DNA of 64,000 nucleotides from the NCBI GenBank assembly GCA_963746955.1, contig CAVVDR010000002.1:1-64000 (forward strand). Direction: 5' to 3'. This DNA is from DASQBT01 sp963746955 (lineage in GTDB: Bacteria; Pseudomonadota; Gammaproteobacteria; Burkholderiales; Thiobacillaceae). Numbering within the stretch: position 1 is the first letter of the stretch; every line of letters begins with the position of its first letter. The translations under genes and the position numbers were made by a program. The notes under the pieces are model-generated. The model was not told the DNA's origin and did no database searches. It was given only the letters and a program-made list of their open reading frames with translations. Of this stretch, positions 17,101-25,623 are shown in pieces.

Positions 17101-17636
17101 TCAGTTTCGGGCAAGCCGTAGCGCTGCAGTTCAAGATAGTACCGTTGCGGGAACACCTGACACCAGAACTCGGCCTGTTTGCGGGCCGCTGCCTGGTTAC
17201 CCGCCAGCAGTGCCTGGGCCACCCCGGACTGAAAACCTCCGGCCAGGGCGAGCAGACCCTCCGTCCCTAGCCTTAACCATTCCGGGTCGATTTCGGCCCG
17301 TCCGCGGTTGAGATTCTCCCGATACGCTCGGGACAGCAATGCGCACAGGCGACGATAGCCCGCACGATCCTGGACCAGAAGCAGAGCGCGAAATGGCCGG
17401 TTGCGGTCGGCAAGATTACTGATGGAGACATCACAGCCGAATATGGGTTTGAGGCCCTTGCTCCGCGCCGCACGGTAATACTTAACCCAGCCGAACACAT
17501 TGGACAAATCAGTCAGTGCCAACGCCGGCATGCGGCTTTCCAAGGCCTTGGCAACCGCCTCATTGATGCGGACCAAACCGTCGGTAACGGAGTACTCGGA
17601 ATGAAGTCTTAGATGGATGAAACCCGGCTCAGGCAT
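14199..17636 (-). CDS. dnaE: DNA polymerase III alpha subunit
   Basis: The catalytic subunit of the replicative polymerase. Its 1145 residues comprise the PHP domain (HLRLHSEYSVTDG at 8-20), the palm with catalytic PDFDVDFC near 400, fingers/beta-binding regions and an OB fold near residue 990. The length is normal and the C terminus complete, although an IS630 element lies about 10 bases behind the stop. The adjacent upstream gene is amt on the same strand, separated by 88 bases. Confidence 0.97.
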   Translation of the reverse strand: MPEPGFIHLRLHSEYSVTDGLVRINEAVAKALESRMPALALTDLSNVFGWVKYYRAARSKGLKPIFGCDVSISNLADRNRPFRALLLVQDRAGYRRLCALLSRAYRENLNRGRAEIDPEWLRLGTEGLLALAGGFQSGVAQALLAGNQAAARKQAEFWCQVFPQRYYLELQRYGLPETELLIDGLLEIGSELGIPAVATHPVQFLNPEDYRAHEARVCIAEGYLLADSRRPKLFTPEQYFKTPAEMTELFADLPEALANSVEIAKRCNLALDLDKSKLPLFPTPRNQSLEEYILERSEAGLAERLELLYPDEMTRQARYPEYKARLDFELGTINQMGFPGYFLIVADFINWAKHNGVPVGPGRGSGAGSLVAYTLGITDLDPLRYDLLFERFLNPERVSMPDFDVDFCQDNRERVIQYVKERYGHDAVSQIATFGTLGSKSVIRDVGRVLDMPYTYCDKLSKLVPVEGVKPVSLKRALQMEPQLKERYDQEEGVRELFGLAERLEDLTRNVGMHAGGILIAPGSLTDFCPLYRQEGAGSLVSQFDKDDVEAIGLVKFDFLGLRTLTILAEAVAFVRRHPDRENFQLEGLSLDDPAVYALFSAGNTTAVFQSESRSAKDLERKLNADCFEDIIALMALNRPGPLGSGMVDDFIARKQGRQKPEYFHPDLQPVLKSTYGIIVYQEQVMLIAQILAGYTLGSADLLRRAMGKKKPEEMAQQREIFLAGAKSRGVTDSLAGRLFDLMEKFAEYGFNKSHSAAYALVAYYTAWLKAHYPAEFMAASLSSEMADTEKVRVFVQDCKANGIAILPPDINISGYRFGPMGDRQIRYGLGAIKGTGEAAISAIVAARSEGGEFTGVFDLARRVDKHCLNRRVLEALVKAGAFDGMNDHRASLMASIAPAMEAADQAARGAAQDSLFGDSDSATLGNPYVASPVWPERERLLQEKSVMGFYFSGHPYSGYAGELSGFVRQRLADLEPAREPRLLAGIIVSIRTQISRRGKMAIVLLDDGTSTLDVVVFAEILETHRDWLKEDELLVVEGKVSRDDYSGGLRVTAEKIFDLNTARTRFARELRLTCNGQSDGFRLKELLEPYRCAESGCPVRIAYHNGRAACEVMLGNAWRVQLHDCLIESLGQWLEPASVQILYY

Positions 17637-17724
17637 GGCCGGATTTTAACCCGCGCCATCCTACGTCAGGACAGAAAAGACGGAGCAGCCCAGTTGGGCC
17701 GCCATGTCTGAAAGTCAACGGGCG

Positions 17725-18927
17725 TTACCAGTTGGTCTCCCGCTCGGGTGTGGCGGTAATCTTGTGTATGGACAGATCAGCGCCATTGAATTCTTCTTCC
17801 GCATCCAACCTCAGTCCGACGACGGCCTTAAGCACGCCATAAACCAGAAAGCCGCCCGCCAAGGCAACCAGGATGCCGATGCTGGTGCCCACCAGTTGGG
17901 CAAGCAGGCTGACACCACCGGTCCCTCCAAGTCTCGCGGAGCCAAAAATACCGGCGGCAATTCCTCCCCAGGTGCCACACAGGCCGTGCAGGGGCCAGAC
18001 TCCAAGCACATCATCAATCTTCAACCGGTTTTGCGTCAGCGTGAACATCCACACAAACAGGCCGCCTGCTACACCGCCGGTGACCAGTGCGCCTATGGGA
18101 TGCATGACATCCGAACCGGCACACACGGCAACCAGACCGGCCAATGGCCCATTATGGATAAATCCCGGGTCGTTCTTGCCCACAAACAAGGCAGCCAGGG
18201 TTCCCCCCACCATGGCCATCAACGAATTGACTGCAACCAGTCCGCTGATCCCGCTCAAGCTTTGCGCAGACATCACATTAAAGCCAAACCAGCCTACTGT
18301 AAGTACCCAGGCGCCCAAGGCAAGGAAGGGAATGTTGGAAGGCGGATGCGCCGAGATGCCGCCATCCTTCTGGTAGCGTCCCCTGCGCGCGCCGAGCAGA
18401 ATTACTGCAGCCAAGGCTATCCATCCGCCCATGGCATGAACTACCACCGAGCCGGCGAAATCATGAAACTTGGCGCCATACGCGGCATTTATCCAGGCCT
18501 GAATGCCATAGGATCCATTCCATGCGATGCCTTCAAAGAACGGGTAAACAAAGCCCACCAGGATGAATGTGGCAGCGAACTGTGGGTAGAACCTGGCCCG
18601 CTCTGCGATACCTCCGGATACGATGGCTGGCACGGCGGCCGCAAAAGTCAGAAGAAAAAAGAACCTGACCAGTTCATACCCGTTCTTGGCCGTAAGTTGA
18701 CCAGCAGCGGGGAAGAAATCCACCCCATAGGCGATACTGTAGCCGATAAAAAAATACGCGATGGTGGACGCACTGAAGTCGGTAAGAATCTTGACCAGGG
18801 CGTTCACCTGGTTCTTTTTCCGCACCGTACCGAGTTCAAGAAAAGCAAACCCGGAATGCATGGACAGGACCAGGATTGCTCCAAGCAACACAAATAGAAC
18901 ATCACCGCCATTTTTCAGGCCGTCCAT
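17725..18927 (-). CDS. amt: ammonium transporter (Amt/MEP/Rh family)
   Basis: An inner-membrane ammonium channel. The start at 18927 (MDGLKNGGDVLFVLLG) follows GGAGG at good spacing and gives 400 residues; the frame extends to 18969 but lacks support. Eleven membrane helices are expected and visible. The pore His pair is likely in VVVHAMGG and IGALVTGG/LHGLCGTWGG. No glnK lies beside it and no signal peptide is obvious, unlike many Amt proteins that start with one. Confidence 0.92.
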   Translation of the reverse strand: MDGLKNGGDVLFVLLGAILVLSMHSGFAFLELGTVRKKNQVNALVKILTDFSASTIAYFFIGYSIAYGVDFFPAAGQLTAKNGYELVRFFFLLTFAAAVPAIVSGGIAERARFYPQFAATFILVGFVYPFFEGIAWNGSYGIQAWINAAYGAKFHDFAGSVVVHAMGGWIALAAVILLGARRGRYQKDGGISAHPPSNIPFLALGAWVLTVGWFGFNVMSAQSLSGISGLVAVNSLMAMVGGTLAALFVGKNDPGFIHNGPLAGLVAVCAGSDVMHPIGALVTGGVAGGLFVWMFTLTQNRLKIDDVLGVWPLHGLCGTWGGIAAGIFGSARLGGTGGVSLLAQLVGTSIGILVALAGGFLVYGVLKAVVGLRLDAEEEFNGADLSIHKITATPERETNW

Positions 18928-18994
18928 GTAAACCTCCTCACAATTCGAACACTCGGGAAGAAACCCCATTCCAGTGCACTATCTCGTTACCGCA

Positions 18995-19846
18995 CTATTG
19001 GGGCGTGTCGGATCTACTTTTTTCTTCGGCCTCGATCTGGTCCAGTTCCTGTTCCATTTCGTCATCCGACATCGGGACATAGTCAGTGGGATAGGGCGCG
19101 GCTTCTGCGATCGATTCCGCTCGGGGTTTGATCATGAAACGAGCCACCAGGATGCCCACTTCGTATAAGAGCCATAAGGGCACAGCCAGTAAAGTTTGAG
19201 AAAGAATGTCCGGGGGGGTAAAAATGGCGCCGATGACAAACGCGCCCACAATGACGTAAGGCCTTATGTCAACCAACTTGTCGATTGAAACCCAGCCAAA
19301 CTTCACCATCAGCACCACCAGAACGGGCACTTCAAAGGTGACGCCAAAAGCCAGGAATAGGGTCAGCACAAAGTCCACGTACTTGCCGATGTCGGTCGCC
19401 ATTTCGACCCCGGCTGGCGTGAATCCCACAATTGCGCCAAACACGATGGGAAACACCGCAAAATACGCAAACGCCATGCCGGTGATGAACAACACCACCG
19501 CGGACACTATGATCGGGAGCCCCAGGCGCTTTTCATGCTCGTAGAGGCCTGGCGCGATAAACGCCCAAGCCTGATACAGTACCCAAGGCAACGCAATCAG
19601 GAAGGCTGCCAACATGGTGACCTTTACGGGTACGAAGAAGGGCGCGGTCACTTCCGTCGCGATCAGGTGTCCACCCTGCGGCAACGCAACCAGCAAAGGT
19701 TTGGCCAGCAGCGCATATATGTCCTTGGCCCAAGGGAACAGACAGATAAAGATGATCACAATTGCCAGAACCGCGCGTACCAGGCGATCACGCAGCTCGA
19801 CCAGATGGGAAATGAATGAGTCCCCTTTGGTCTGAGCGTTGCTCAT
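18995..19846 (-). CDS. tatC: twin-arginine translocase subunit TatC
   Basis: The receptor subunit for folded Tat substrates. It has 283 residues with six membrane helices and the conserved N-terminal SFISHLVELRDRL (cytoplasmic tip) and central FEVPVLVVLMV. An acidic C-terminal extension (about 40 residues, MSDDEMEQELDQIEAEE) is longer than in E. coli. Its start overlaps the tatB stop by four bases. It ends the his-HIT-tatABC gene line. Confidence 0.95.
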   Translation of the reverse strand: MSNAQTKGDSFISHLVELRDRLVRAVLAIVIIFICLFPWAKDIYALLAKPLLVALPQGGHLIATEVTAPFFVPVKVTMLAAFLIALPWVLYQAWAFIAPGLYEHEKRLGLPIIVSAVVLFITGMAFAYFAVFPIVFGAIVGFTPAGVEMATDIGKYVDFVLTLFLAFGVTFEVPVLVVLMVKFGWVSIDKLVDIRPYVIVGAFVIGAIFTPPDILSQTLLAVPLWLLYEVGILVARFMIKPRAESIAEAAPYPTDYVPMSDDEMEQELDQIEAEEKSRSDTPQ

Positions 19847-20307
19847 GCTTTGTCTTGGCGACCAGATTCAGACGTGGGTTCCTCGGAAGCGGGAGCGGGC
19901 GTTCCGGGATGTCCCCCCAGCAAGAAAGGCCCATCCTTCAATACCCCTTCTCCGGACTCGGCTGCTGGAGTCTCCTGTGGCTTCTGCTCCTCCTGTATTC
20001 CCACCGCCGCCATCACTTTATCCTTGGTGCCAAGCTCGTCTCGCAGTTGGTATTCAGTTTCACTGGCCTTGCTTTCCAAACTTCTGGCGCCTAATTCCAC
20101 CGACTCCTTGAACGCCTGTCCGGCCTTGCGCAGTTCGTCCAGTTCCATTTCGCGGCTGATATCTGATTTGACGCTGTTGACGTAGCGCTGGAAACGCCCA
20201 AACAGATGACCCGCCGTGCGGGCCACCTTGGGCAAACGCTCCGGGCCAATGACGATCAGCGCCACGACGCCTATGAGTATCAGTTCAGAAAAGCTGAAAT
20301 CGAACAT
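19843..20307 (-). CDS. tatB: Sec-independent translocase protein TatB
   Basis: Works with TatC as substrate receptor. It has 154 residues: an N-terminal membrane helix with FSELILIGVVALIVIGPERLP (split here as FSELILIG and VIGPERLPK), an amphipathic helix, and a variable Pro/Glu-rich tail. Directly before its ATG on the minus strand lies a heptamer repeat array instead of a purine-rich ribosome site, which may weaken or vary translation. Confidence 0.93.
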   Translation of the reverse strand: MFDFSFSELILIGVVALIVIGPERLPKVARTAGHLFGRFQRYVNSVKSDISREMELDELRKAGQAFKESVELGARSLESKASETEYQLRDELGTKDKVMAAVGIQEEQKPQETPAAESGEGVLKDGPFLLGGHPGTPAPASEEPTSESGRQDKA

Positions 20308-20308
20308 G

Positions 20309-20370
20309 TCAGGGATCAGGGATCAGGGATCAGGGATCAGGGATCACAGGGGGCCAAAAGGGGGCCAAAA
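20309..20370. repeat. tandem repeats between tatA and tatB
   Basis: Five perfect copies of TCAGGGA (20309-20343, plus a partial sixth) abut the tatB start codon, followed by two copies of GGGGGCCAAAA (20349-20370) and a partial third. On the coding strand the region before the tatB ATG is CCCTGA-repeat rather than a Shine-Dalgarno sequence. Confidence 0.9.
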
Positions 20371-20408
20371 GGGGCTTGCCCTGAATTCTCAATCCTCACC
20401 CCTGCCTT

Positions 20409-20624
20409 TCAGGAGCTCTGTTTATCCTTCACTTCAGCGTCTACAGTCCGGCCGGACGATTCGCTGGTGTCAGAAATCTTGGTACTTTCCTCCTTCATGG
20501 AATCCTTGAAGTTCTTCACTGCGCCGCCCAAATCGGAACCCATGTTGCGCAATTTCTTGGTCCCAAAGATCAACAAGACGATCAGCAGGACAATCAGCCA
20601 GTGCCAGATACTAAAACTACCCAT
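20409..20624 (-). CDS. tatA: Sec-independent translocase protein TatA
   Basis: Forms the Tat pore assembly. Its 71 residues contain one N-terminal helix (SIWHWLIVLLIVLLIFG), the FGTKKLRN hinge and an amphipathic helix (GSDLGGAVKNFKDSMK), with a charged tail. The preceding AAAGGAGA is a good ribosome site. It lies 20 bases after the HIT gene. Confidence 0.95.
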   Translation of the reverse strand: MGSFSIWHWLIVLLIVLLIFGTKKLRNMGSDLGGAVKNFKDSMKEESTKISDTSESSGRTVDAEVKDKQSS

Positions 20625-20644
20625 GGTCAGTCTCCTTTATTCGA

Positions 20645-20980
20645 TCAGATGCGACTGGGTTCGCCGCCGCCGAATACGTGAACGTGAATGTGAAACACTT
20701 CCTGTCCGCCACCAGGCCCGGTGTTGATCAGGGTCTTGAAGCCAGCTTCGAGTCCTTGTTCCTTGGCCAGCCTGGGCGCAAGCGTCAGTATCCGGCCAAG
20801 CAGATTTTCATGTTCCCGCCCGCAATCCGCGAGCGATGAAATGTGGACCTTAGGGATAAGCATGAAATGAACCCGCGCGAATGGATGGATGTCGTGAAAG
20901 GCCAGGATCTCATCGTCTTCATACACCTTCTTGCACGGCACTTGCCCGGCTACGATCCTGCAGAAAATGCATTCGGTCAT
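20645..20980 (-). CDS. HIT-family (HINT-like) nucleotide-binding protein
   Basis: A 111-residue histidine-triad protein with CIFCRI at the N terminus and the active motif HIHVHVFGG near 96-104. HINT-type members hydrolyse purine nucleoside phosphoramidates. Its ATG overlaps the hisE stop by four bases, so it belongs to the his operon transcript. The position between hisE and tatA is conserved in betaproteobacteria. Confidence 0.93.
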   Translation of the reverse strand: MTECIFCRIVAGQVPCKKVYEDDEILAFHDIHPFARVHFMLIPKVHISSLADCGREHENLLGRILTLAPRLAKEQGLEAGFKTLINTGPGGGQEVFHIHVHVFGGGEPSRI

Positions 20981-21297
20981 GATTTTCTCGATGCCTTTTC
21001 CTCAATCCCTGATCTGCCTTCGCGCCGACCAAGCTCATTCAGTACGTCCTGGGCACTCAGCCCCCGGCTCGCCAGCAAGATCAGGCAATGAAACCATAGA
21101 TCGGCCACTTCGTAGACGATCTTTTCGTTCTGCCCGTCCTTGGCCGCCATAACGGTCTCGGTTGCCTCTTCACCGACCTTCTTCAGGATAGCATCCAGGC
21201 CCTTGGCGTAGAGCCTGGCAACATAAGACGAGTCCGGATCAGCCCCTTTATGGGCTTCCAGCGTTTCAGTCAGACGCTGTAGGATGTCGGTACTCAT
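20977..21297 (-). CDS. hisE: phosphoribosyl-ATP pyrophosphatase
   Basis: Second step of histidine synthesis: hydrolyses PR-ATP to PR-AMP. It has 106 residues of the all-alpha NTP-PPase type, with SYVARLYAKGLDAILKKVGEE and the metal-binding EATETVMAAKD and YEVADLWFH segments. It is separate from hisI here, whereas enterobacteria fuse the two. It overlaps hisI by four bases. Confidence 0.95.
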   Translation of the reverse strand: MSTDILQRLTETLEAHKGADPDSSYVARLYAKGLDAILKKVGEEATETVMAAKDGQNEKIVYEVADLWFHCLILLASRGLSAQDVLNELGRREGRSGIEEKASRKS

Positions 21298-21680
21298 GGG
21301 TGATAAATGTCCCTGGGGTCTTTCAAAACCGGGTCCACCGCCACCCAGGCACCCTCTTTCAGCACCCGGTAGAAGCAGGACTGCCTACCCGTATGACAGG
21401 CAATTCCTCCCTGCTGTTCCACTTTCAGGACAATGACATCTTCGTCGCAATCCAGGCGGACTTCACTCACCTTCTGCGCATGGCCGGACTCTTCGCCCTT
21501 CTGCCAAAGCCGGTTGCGCGAACGCGACCAGTATACCGCCTCTCCCTTTTCCACCGTAAGCGCAAGCGCCTCCCGGTTCATCCAGGCTAACATGAGTATG
21601 CGTCCGCTTGCGGCATCCTGGGCAATGGCTGGTACCAACCCGTCCCCATCCCAGCGCACTGCATCGAGCCACGTACTCAC
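21294..21680 (-). CDS. hisI: phosphoribosyl-AMP cyclohydrolase
   Basis: Third step of histidine synthesis: opens the adenine ring of PR-AMP. It has 128 residues with WMNREAL, the WSRSRNRLWQKGEESGH segment (SRSRxxLWxKG signature) and zinc-binding DCDEDVIVLKV and ACHTGRQSCFYR. It is a stand-alone cyclohydrolase. Starts and stops overlap by four bases with hisF and hisE. Confidence 0.95.
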   Translation of the reverse strand: MSTWLDAVRWDGDGLVPAIAQDAASGRILMLAWMNREALALTVEKGEAVYWSRSRNRLWQKGEESGHAQKVSEVRLDCDEDVIVLKVEQQGGIACHTGRQSCFYRVLKEGAWVAVDPVLKDPRDIYHP

Positions 21681-22432
21681 AGCCGGACCTCCACACCATG
21701 CTGCTTCATGTAGCGTTTGGCTTCGCCCACGGTAAATTCGCCAAAGTGAAAAATGCTGGCCGCGAGCACGGCGTCCGCATGACCTTGCTGGACGCCATCA
21801 ACCAGATGCTGAAGATTGCCCACCCCTCCGCTGGCAATTATGGGAATATCGACCGCATCGGAAATCCGGCGCGTCAGTTCGAGATCAAACCCGCTCTTGG
21901 TTCCGTCCCGGTCCATGGACGTAAGGAGCAGTTCTCCGGCCCCCGAGCGCTCCATCTTCTTCGCCCACTCGACCGCATCCAGTCCGGTGGGCTTGCGTCC
22001 GCCGTGCGTATAGACCTCCCAGTGCTCGCCCACACGTTTGGCGTCAATCGCCACCACGATACATTGGGCACCGAAATAATCCGTGGCGTCTACTACAAGC
22101 TGCGGATCAACGACTGCCGCGGTATTGATGCCGACCTTGTCTGCACCGGCATTCAGCAGGCGCCGTACGTCCTCGACCTTTCGCACCCCGCCCCCAACGG
22201 TCAGTGGAATGAACACTTGGGAAGCCACGTCTTCAATGATGTGCAGAATCAGATCGCGATTATCGGAGCTTGCGGTAATGTCCAAGAAAGTCAGTTCATC
22301 GGCGCCGGCATCGTTGTAGCGCCGTGAGATTTCGACCGGATCGCCTGCGTCCTGCAGTTCGACAAAGTTGACGCCTTTGACAACACGGCCGGCAGTCACG
22401 TCAAGACAGGGGATTATGCGTTTGGCCAGCAC
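21677..22432 (-). CDS. hisF: imidazole glycerol phosphate synthase, cyclase subunit
   Basis: With HisH it forms IGP and AICAR from PRFAR and ammonia. The GTG at 22432 (VLAKRIIPCLDV) gives 251 residues and lies one base after the hisA stop; the frame runs on upstream within hisA and is not used. It is a (beta/alpha)8 barrel with catalytic Asp in PCLDV and near SMDRDG, and phosphate sites TVGGGV and ASGGVG. Confidence 0.95.
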   Translation of the reverse strand: MLAKRIIPCLDVTAGRVVKGVNFVELQDAGDPVEISRRYNDAGADELTFLDITASSDNRDLILHIIEDVASQVFIPLTVGGGVRKVEDVRRLLNAGADKVGINTAAVVDPQLVVDATDYFGAQCIVVAIDAKRVGEHWEVYTHGGRKPTGLDAVEWAKKMERSGAGELLLTSMDRDGTKSGFDLELTRRISDAVDIPIIASGGVGNLQHLVDGVQQGHADAVLAASIFHFGEFTVGEAKRYMKQHGVEVRL

Positions 22433-22433
22433 G

Positions 22434-23189
22434 CTATTTGCCGTACACGCTGCCGGCCAGTTCATCCGCCAGTTTCTGCGCCTGGGTAAAATCCAGCGTA
22501 CCCTGATAAATCGCCCGGCCGGTAATGGCGCCCATAATACCTTCCCCAGCCACTGCACATAAGTTACGCACGTCATCCAGATTGGTCACGCCGCCGCTGG
22601 CAATCACGGGGATATGCAGCGCGCGTGCGAGGCGCACCGTCGCCTCAACATTCACGCCGTTCAGCATGCCATCCCGGCCTATGTCCGTATAGATGACCGC
22701 CTCCACCCCGTAATCCTCAAAGCGTTTGGCTAGGTCAACCACATCATGCCCAGTGAGCTTGGACCAGCCCTCCACCGCCACCTTGCCATCCCTGGCATCC
22801 AAGCCTACCATCACATGGCCCGGAAACGCGTCGCAGGCTTCGTGCAGAAAACCGGGGTTCTTCACCGCCGCCGTACCGATGATTACATAGCGAATGCCGT
22901 CATCGAGATAACGTTCGATTGTGGCCAAGTCGCGAATTCCTCCACCCAGTTGCACCGGAATTTCGTCGCCTAACTCCTCGACAATTGCCTGGATGGCTTC
23001 CTCGTTCACGGGTTTGCCGGCAAACGCGCCATTCAGGTCCACCAGATGCAGGCGCCGCCCCCCCTGCTCCACCCAGTGCCGGGCCATGGCCGCCGGCTGT
23101 TCGGAAAATACCGTGGCCGTGCGCATTTCGCCCTGTTCCAGGCGCACACAATGACCGTCCTTGAGGTCGATGGCGGGAATCATCAGCAT
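22434..23189 (-). CDS. hisA: ProFAR isomerase
   Basis: Fourth step of the pathway: Amadori rearrangement of ProFAR to PRFAR. It has 251 residues, a (beta/alpha)8 barrel related to HisF, with catalytic Asp in PAIDLKDGHCVR and in TDIGRDGM, and phosphate-binding QLGGGIRD and ASGGVTN. It is 24 bases downstream of hisH. Confidence 0.96.
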   Translation of the reverse strand: MLMIPAIDLKDGHCVRLEQGEMRTATVFSEQPAAMARHWVEQGGRRLHLVDLNGAFAGKPVNEEAIQAIVEELGDEIPVQLGGGIRDLATIERYLDDGIRYVIIGTAAVKNPGFLHEACDAFPGHVMVGLDARDGKVAVEGWSKLTGHDVVDLAKRFEDYGVEAVIYTDIGRDGMLNGVNVEATVRLARALHIPVIASGGVTNLDDVRNLCAVAGEGIMGAITGRAIYQGTLDFTQAQKLADELAGSVYGK

Positions 23190-23213
23190 GATATGTAAGG
23201 CAAGTAGGGATTG

Positions 23214-23906
23214 TTAGGCGCAGACACCCGTCGCCATATTGCGGGGAACAGGCCTGCTAAAGGGATCCCAGCTTATGAAATTGCCCAACAGGCTCAGTCC
23301 GGCGTCAGCACTCTTCTCGGGATGAAACTGCACAGCAAAGATATTATCCGAGGCTACCGCACATGTGAATGGGAAAGGGTAGTGGACAAGGCCCGCAATC
23401 AGTTCCGGGCTGGTCGGCCGGACAAAATAGCTGTGGACAAAATAGAACCGGCTGCCTTCCTCAATACCCGCCCAGAGTGGATGACCCACGGCCTGGAACA
23501 CGTTATTCCAACCCATGTGCGGCACCTTGAGTTTTTCACCCTTGTCATCATGCATGGCATTGTGCGGAAACCGCGTGACCCTGCCCGGGAAGATTCCCAG
23601 GCAAGGCGTATCACCCTCTTCGCTATGGTCGAACAGGACCTGCAGGCCCATGCAGATGCCCAGAAAGGGTTTCGTTTTGGCCGCCTCGACAATCACATCG
23701 CGCAAGCCGCGCCTGTCAATTTCCCGCATGCAGTCGGGCGCCGCACCCTGGCCGGGAAAGACCACCCTTCCCGCCGCAAGGATGCCGGCGGCATCTGACG
23801 TGACGACCACCGAGGCGGCGGGCGCCAAGTGCCCCAACGCCTTGGAAACCGATCTGAGATTGCCCATGCCGTAATCAATCACGGCGATATCCGGCTTGGA
23901 GATCAC
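23214..23906 (-). CDS. hisH: imidazole glycerol phosphate synthase, glutaminase subunit
   Basis: Class I glutamine amidotransferase that feeds ammonia to HisF. It has 230 residues: DYGMGNLRSV at 10-19, nucleophile Cys in GICMGLQVLFD, and catalytic His/Glu in VQFHPEKS. The C-terminal end (SWDPFSRPVPRNMATGVCA) is about 15 residues longer than usual. The start overlaps the hisB stop by four bases. Confidence 0.95.
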   Translation of the reverse strand: MISKPDIAVIDYGMGNLRSVSKALGHLAPAASVVVTSDAAGILAAGRVVFPGQGAAPDCMREIDRRGLRDVIVEAAKTKPFLGICMGLQVLFDHSEEGDTPCLGIFPGRVTRFPHNAMHDDKGEKLKVPHMGWNNVFQAVGHPLWAGIEEGSRFYFVHSYFVRPTSPELIAGLVHYPFPFTCAVASDNIFAVQFHPEKSADAGLSLLGNFISWDPFSRPVPRNMATGVCA

Positions 23907-24490
23907 AGTGAGCCCTTGGTGGAAGGCAACACATCTCCCATTCTCGAATCAGCTTCAACCGCCATGCGTAATGCGCGACCGAAGGCCTTGAATATTGTTT
24001 CTGCCTGGTGGTGGGCATTGATGCCGCGCAGGTTGTCGATGTGCAGGGTCACGGCAGCGTGATTGACAAAACCGCGGAAAAATTCGAGAAACAGATCGAC
24101 ATCGAACTCACCGATCCGGGCGCGGGTGAAGTCGACGTGAAATTGCAGCCCGGGACGCCCCGACAGATCGATCACGACGCGGGACAGTGCCTCGTCCAGC
24201 GGCACATAGGCATGGCCATAACGGCGGATACCCTTCTTGTCCCCCAAGGCCTTGGCGAAAGCCTGCCCAAAGGTGATCCCCACATCCTCCACGCTGTGAT
24301 GGGCATCAATATGCAGGTCGCCTTTGGCCTGGATATCCAGATCGATCAGCCCGTGGCGGGCAATCTGATCGAGCATGTGGTCAAAAAACGGGACCCCGGT
24401 GTTGAGGCTGGCCTTGCCGCTGCCATCCAGATCAAGGACTATGGCGATTTGGGTTTCCAGGGTATTGCGGATAACTTGAGCGGTACGCAT
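23903..24490 (-). CDS. hisB: imidazoleglycerol-phosphate dehydratase
   Basis: Dehydrates IGP to imidazole acetol phosphate. It has 195 residues, the monofunctional type without a phosphatase domain. Manganese-binding His/Glu repeats appear as GVPFFDHMLDQIARHG, DAHHSVEDVGI and, in the second half, INAHHQAETIFKA. Histidinol phosphatase must be supplied from elsewhere. Confidence 0.96.
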   Translation of the reverse strand: MRTAQVIRNTLETQIAIVLDLDGSGKASLNTGVPFFDHMLDQIARHGLIDLDIQAKGDLHIDAHHSVEDVGITFGQAFAKALGDKKGIRRYGHAYVPLDEALSRVVIDLSGRPGLQFHVDFTRARIGEFDVDLFLEFFRGFVNHAAVTLHIDNLRGINAHHQAETIFKAFGRALRMAVEADSRMGDVLPSTKGSL

Positions 24491-24549
24491 GACTGAGCGA
24501 TGTCTTGTTCTATTGTGGACCAGGCCTGAAGCGGCTTACGGTATCGGGA

Positions 24550-25611
24550 TCAGGCCAGGATTTCCTTCAACGCTGATACCAGCGCTTTACATTGTGCATC
24601 AGTTCCGACCGTGATGCGCAGAAACTGCGCGATGCGCTGGGGCCGTCTAAAATGCCGCACAATAATGCTGCGCTCGCGCAGCCTGGTCGTCAACTCGGCG
24701 CCATCCTGAGCAGGGTGGCGGGCAAAGATGAAATTAGCCGCCGAGGGAAGCACCTCAAAACCCAGCGCGTTTAATTCATGGCACAAGCGGGCGCGCGTTT
24801 CCATCACCATGTGTCGATTCTGGTCAAAATGGGCACGGTCCAGCATTGACACTGCGGCACCAACCTGGGCAAGCCGGTCAAGCGGATAGGAATTGAAGCT
24901 ATCCTTCACCCTGACCAAACCCTCAATCAATTCCTCCTGTCCAATCGCATAGCCTACCCGCAAGCCGGCGAGCGAATGAGACTTCGACAAAGTGTGCACC
25001 AATAGCAACTGTGGATAACGGTCCACCAGGCCAACCGCAGATTCGCCACCGAAATCGACGTAGGCCTCGTCTATGACCACCACCGTTGCGGCATTCGCCT
25101 TCAGCAGCCGCTCAATCTCGGACACGGGCAGTAAGCACCCGGTCGGCGCATTTGGATTGGGAAAAACGATCCCGCCATTGTCGGCCGGATAATCGTCGAT
25201 ACGAATCTCAAAACTTTCGGTCAACGGAATTTCCCGGTAAGCAATGCCGTAGAGCCTGCAATAGACCGGATAGAAGCTGTAAGTGACATCCGGAAACAGG
25301 ACGGGCTTGTCGTGTTTGAGCAGAGCCAGGAATGCGTGGGCCAAAACCTCGTCGGAACCATTGCCGACAAACACCTGGCCAGGGCTTACCCCGTGAAACC
25401 CGGCAATCGCCTCGCGCAAATAGTCCGAAGCAGGATCTGGATACAGTCTCAGGCTGTCCGTAGCCTGCGCACGCAGGGCTTCCAGCACTTGGGGACTGGG
25501 TGAATAGGGGTTCTCATTGGTGTTGAGCTTGACGAGTTTGTCGAGCTTTGGTTGTTCACCGGGAACATAGGGCGTCAGGCCGTGCACCACCGCGCTCCAG
25601 TAGCGACTCAC
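24550..25611 (-). CDS. hisC: histidinol-phosphate aminotransferase
   Basis: PLP enzyme converting imidazole acetol phosphate to histidinol phosphate. It has 353 residues of aminotransferase fold type I, with substrate region KLNTNENPY, FPNPNAPTG, DEAYVDFG and the PLP Lys in HTLSKSHSLAGLRVGY. The gap to hisB is 59 bases, the widest within the operon. Confidence 0.95.
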   Translation of the reverse strand: MSRYWSAVVHGLTPYVPGEQPKLDKLVKLNTNENPYSPSPQVLEALRAQATDSLRLYPDPASDYLREAIAGFHGVSPGQVFVGNGSDEVLAHAFLALLKHDKPVLFPDVTYSFYPVYCRLYGIAYREIPLTESFEIRIDDYPADNGGIVFPNPNAPTGCLLPVSEIERLLKANAATVVVIDEAYVDFGGESAVGLVDRYPQLLLVHTLSKSHSLAGLRVGYAIGQEELIEGLVRVKDSFNSYPLDRLAQVGAAVSMLDRAHFDQNRHMVMETRARLCHELNALGFEVLPSAANFIFARHPAQDGAELTTRLRERSIIVRHFRRPQRIAQFLRITVGTDAQCKALVSALKEILA

Positions 25612-25623
25612 CGTCTTCCCCAG

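Noticed and set aside
17704..18897. A 397-codon plus-strand frame opposite amt
   Set aside because: Antisense to a gene with clear Amt motifs; hydrophilic, Gly/Asn-rich text with no fold.
20309..20370. Short repeats as a CRISPR array
   Set aside because: Seven- and eleven-base units in direct tandem without spacers are simple repeats.
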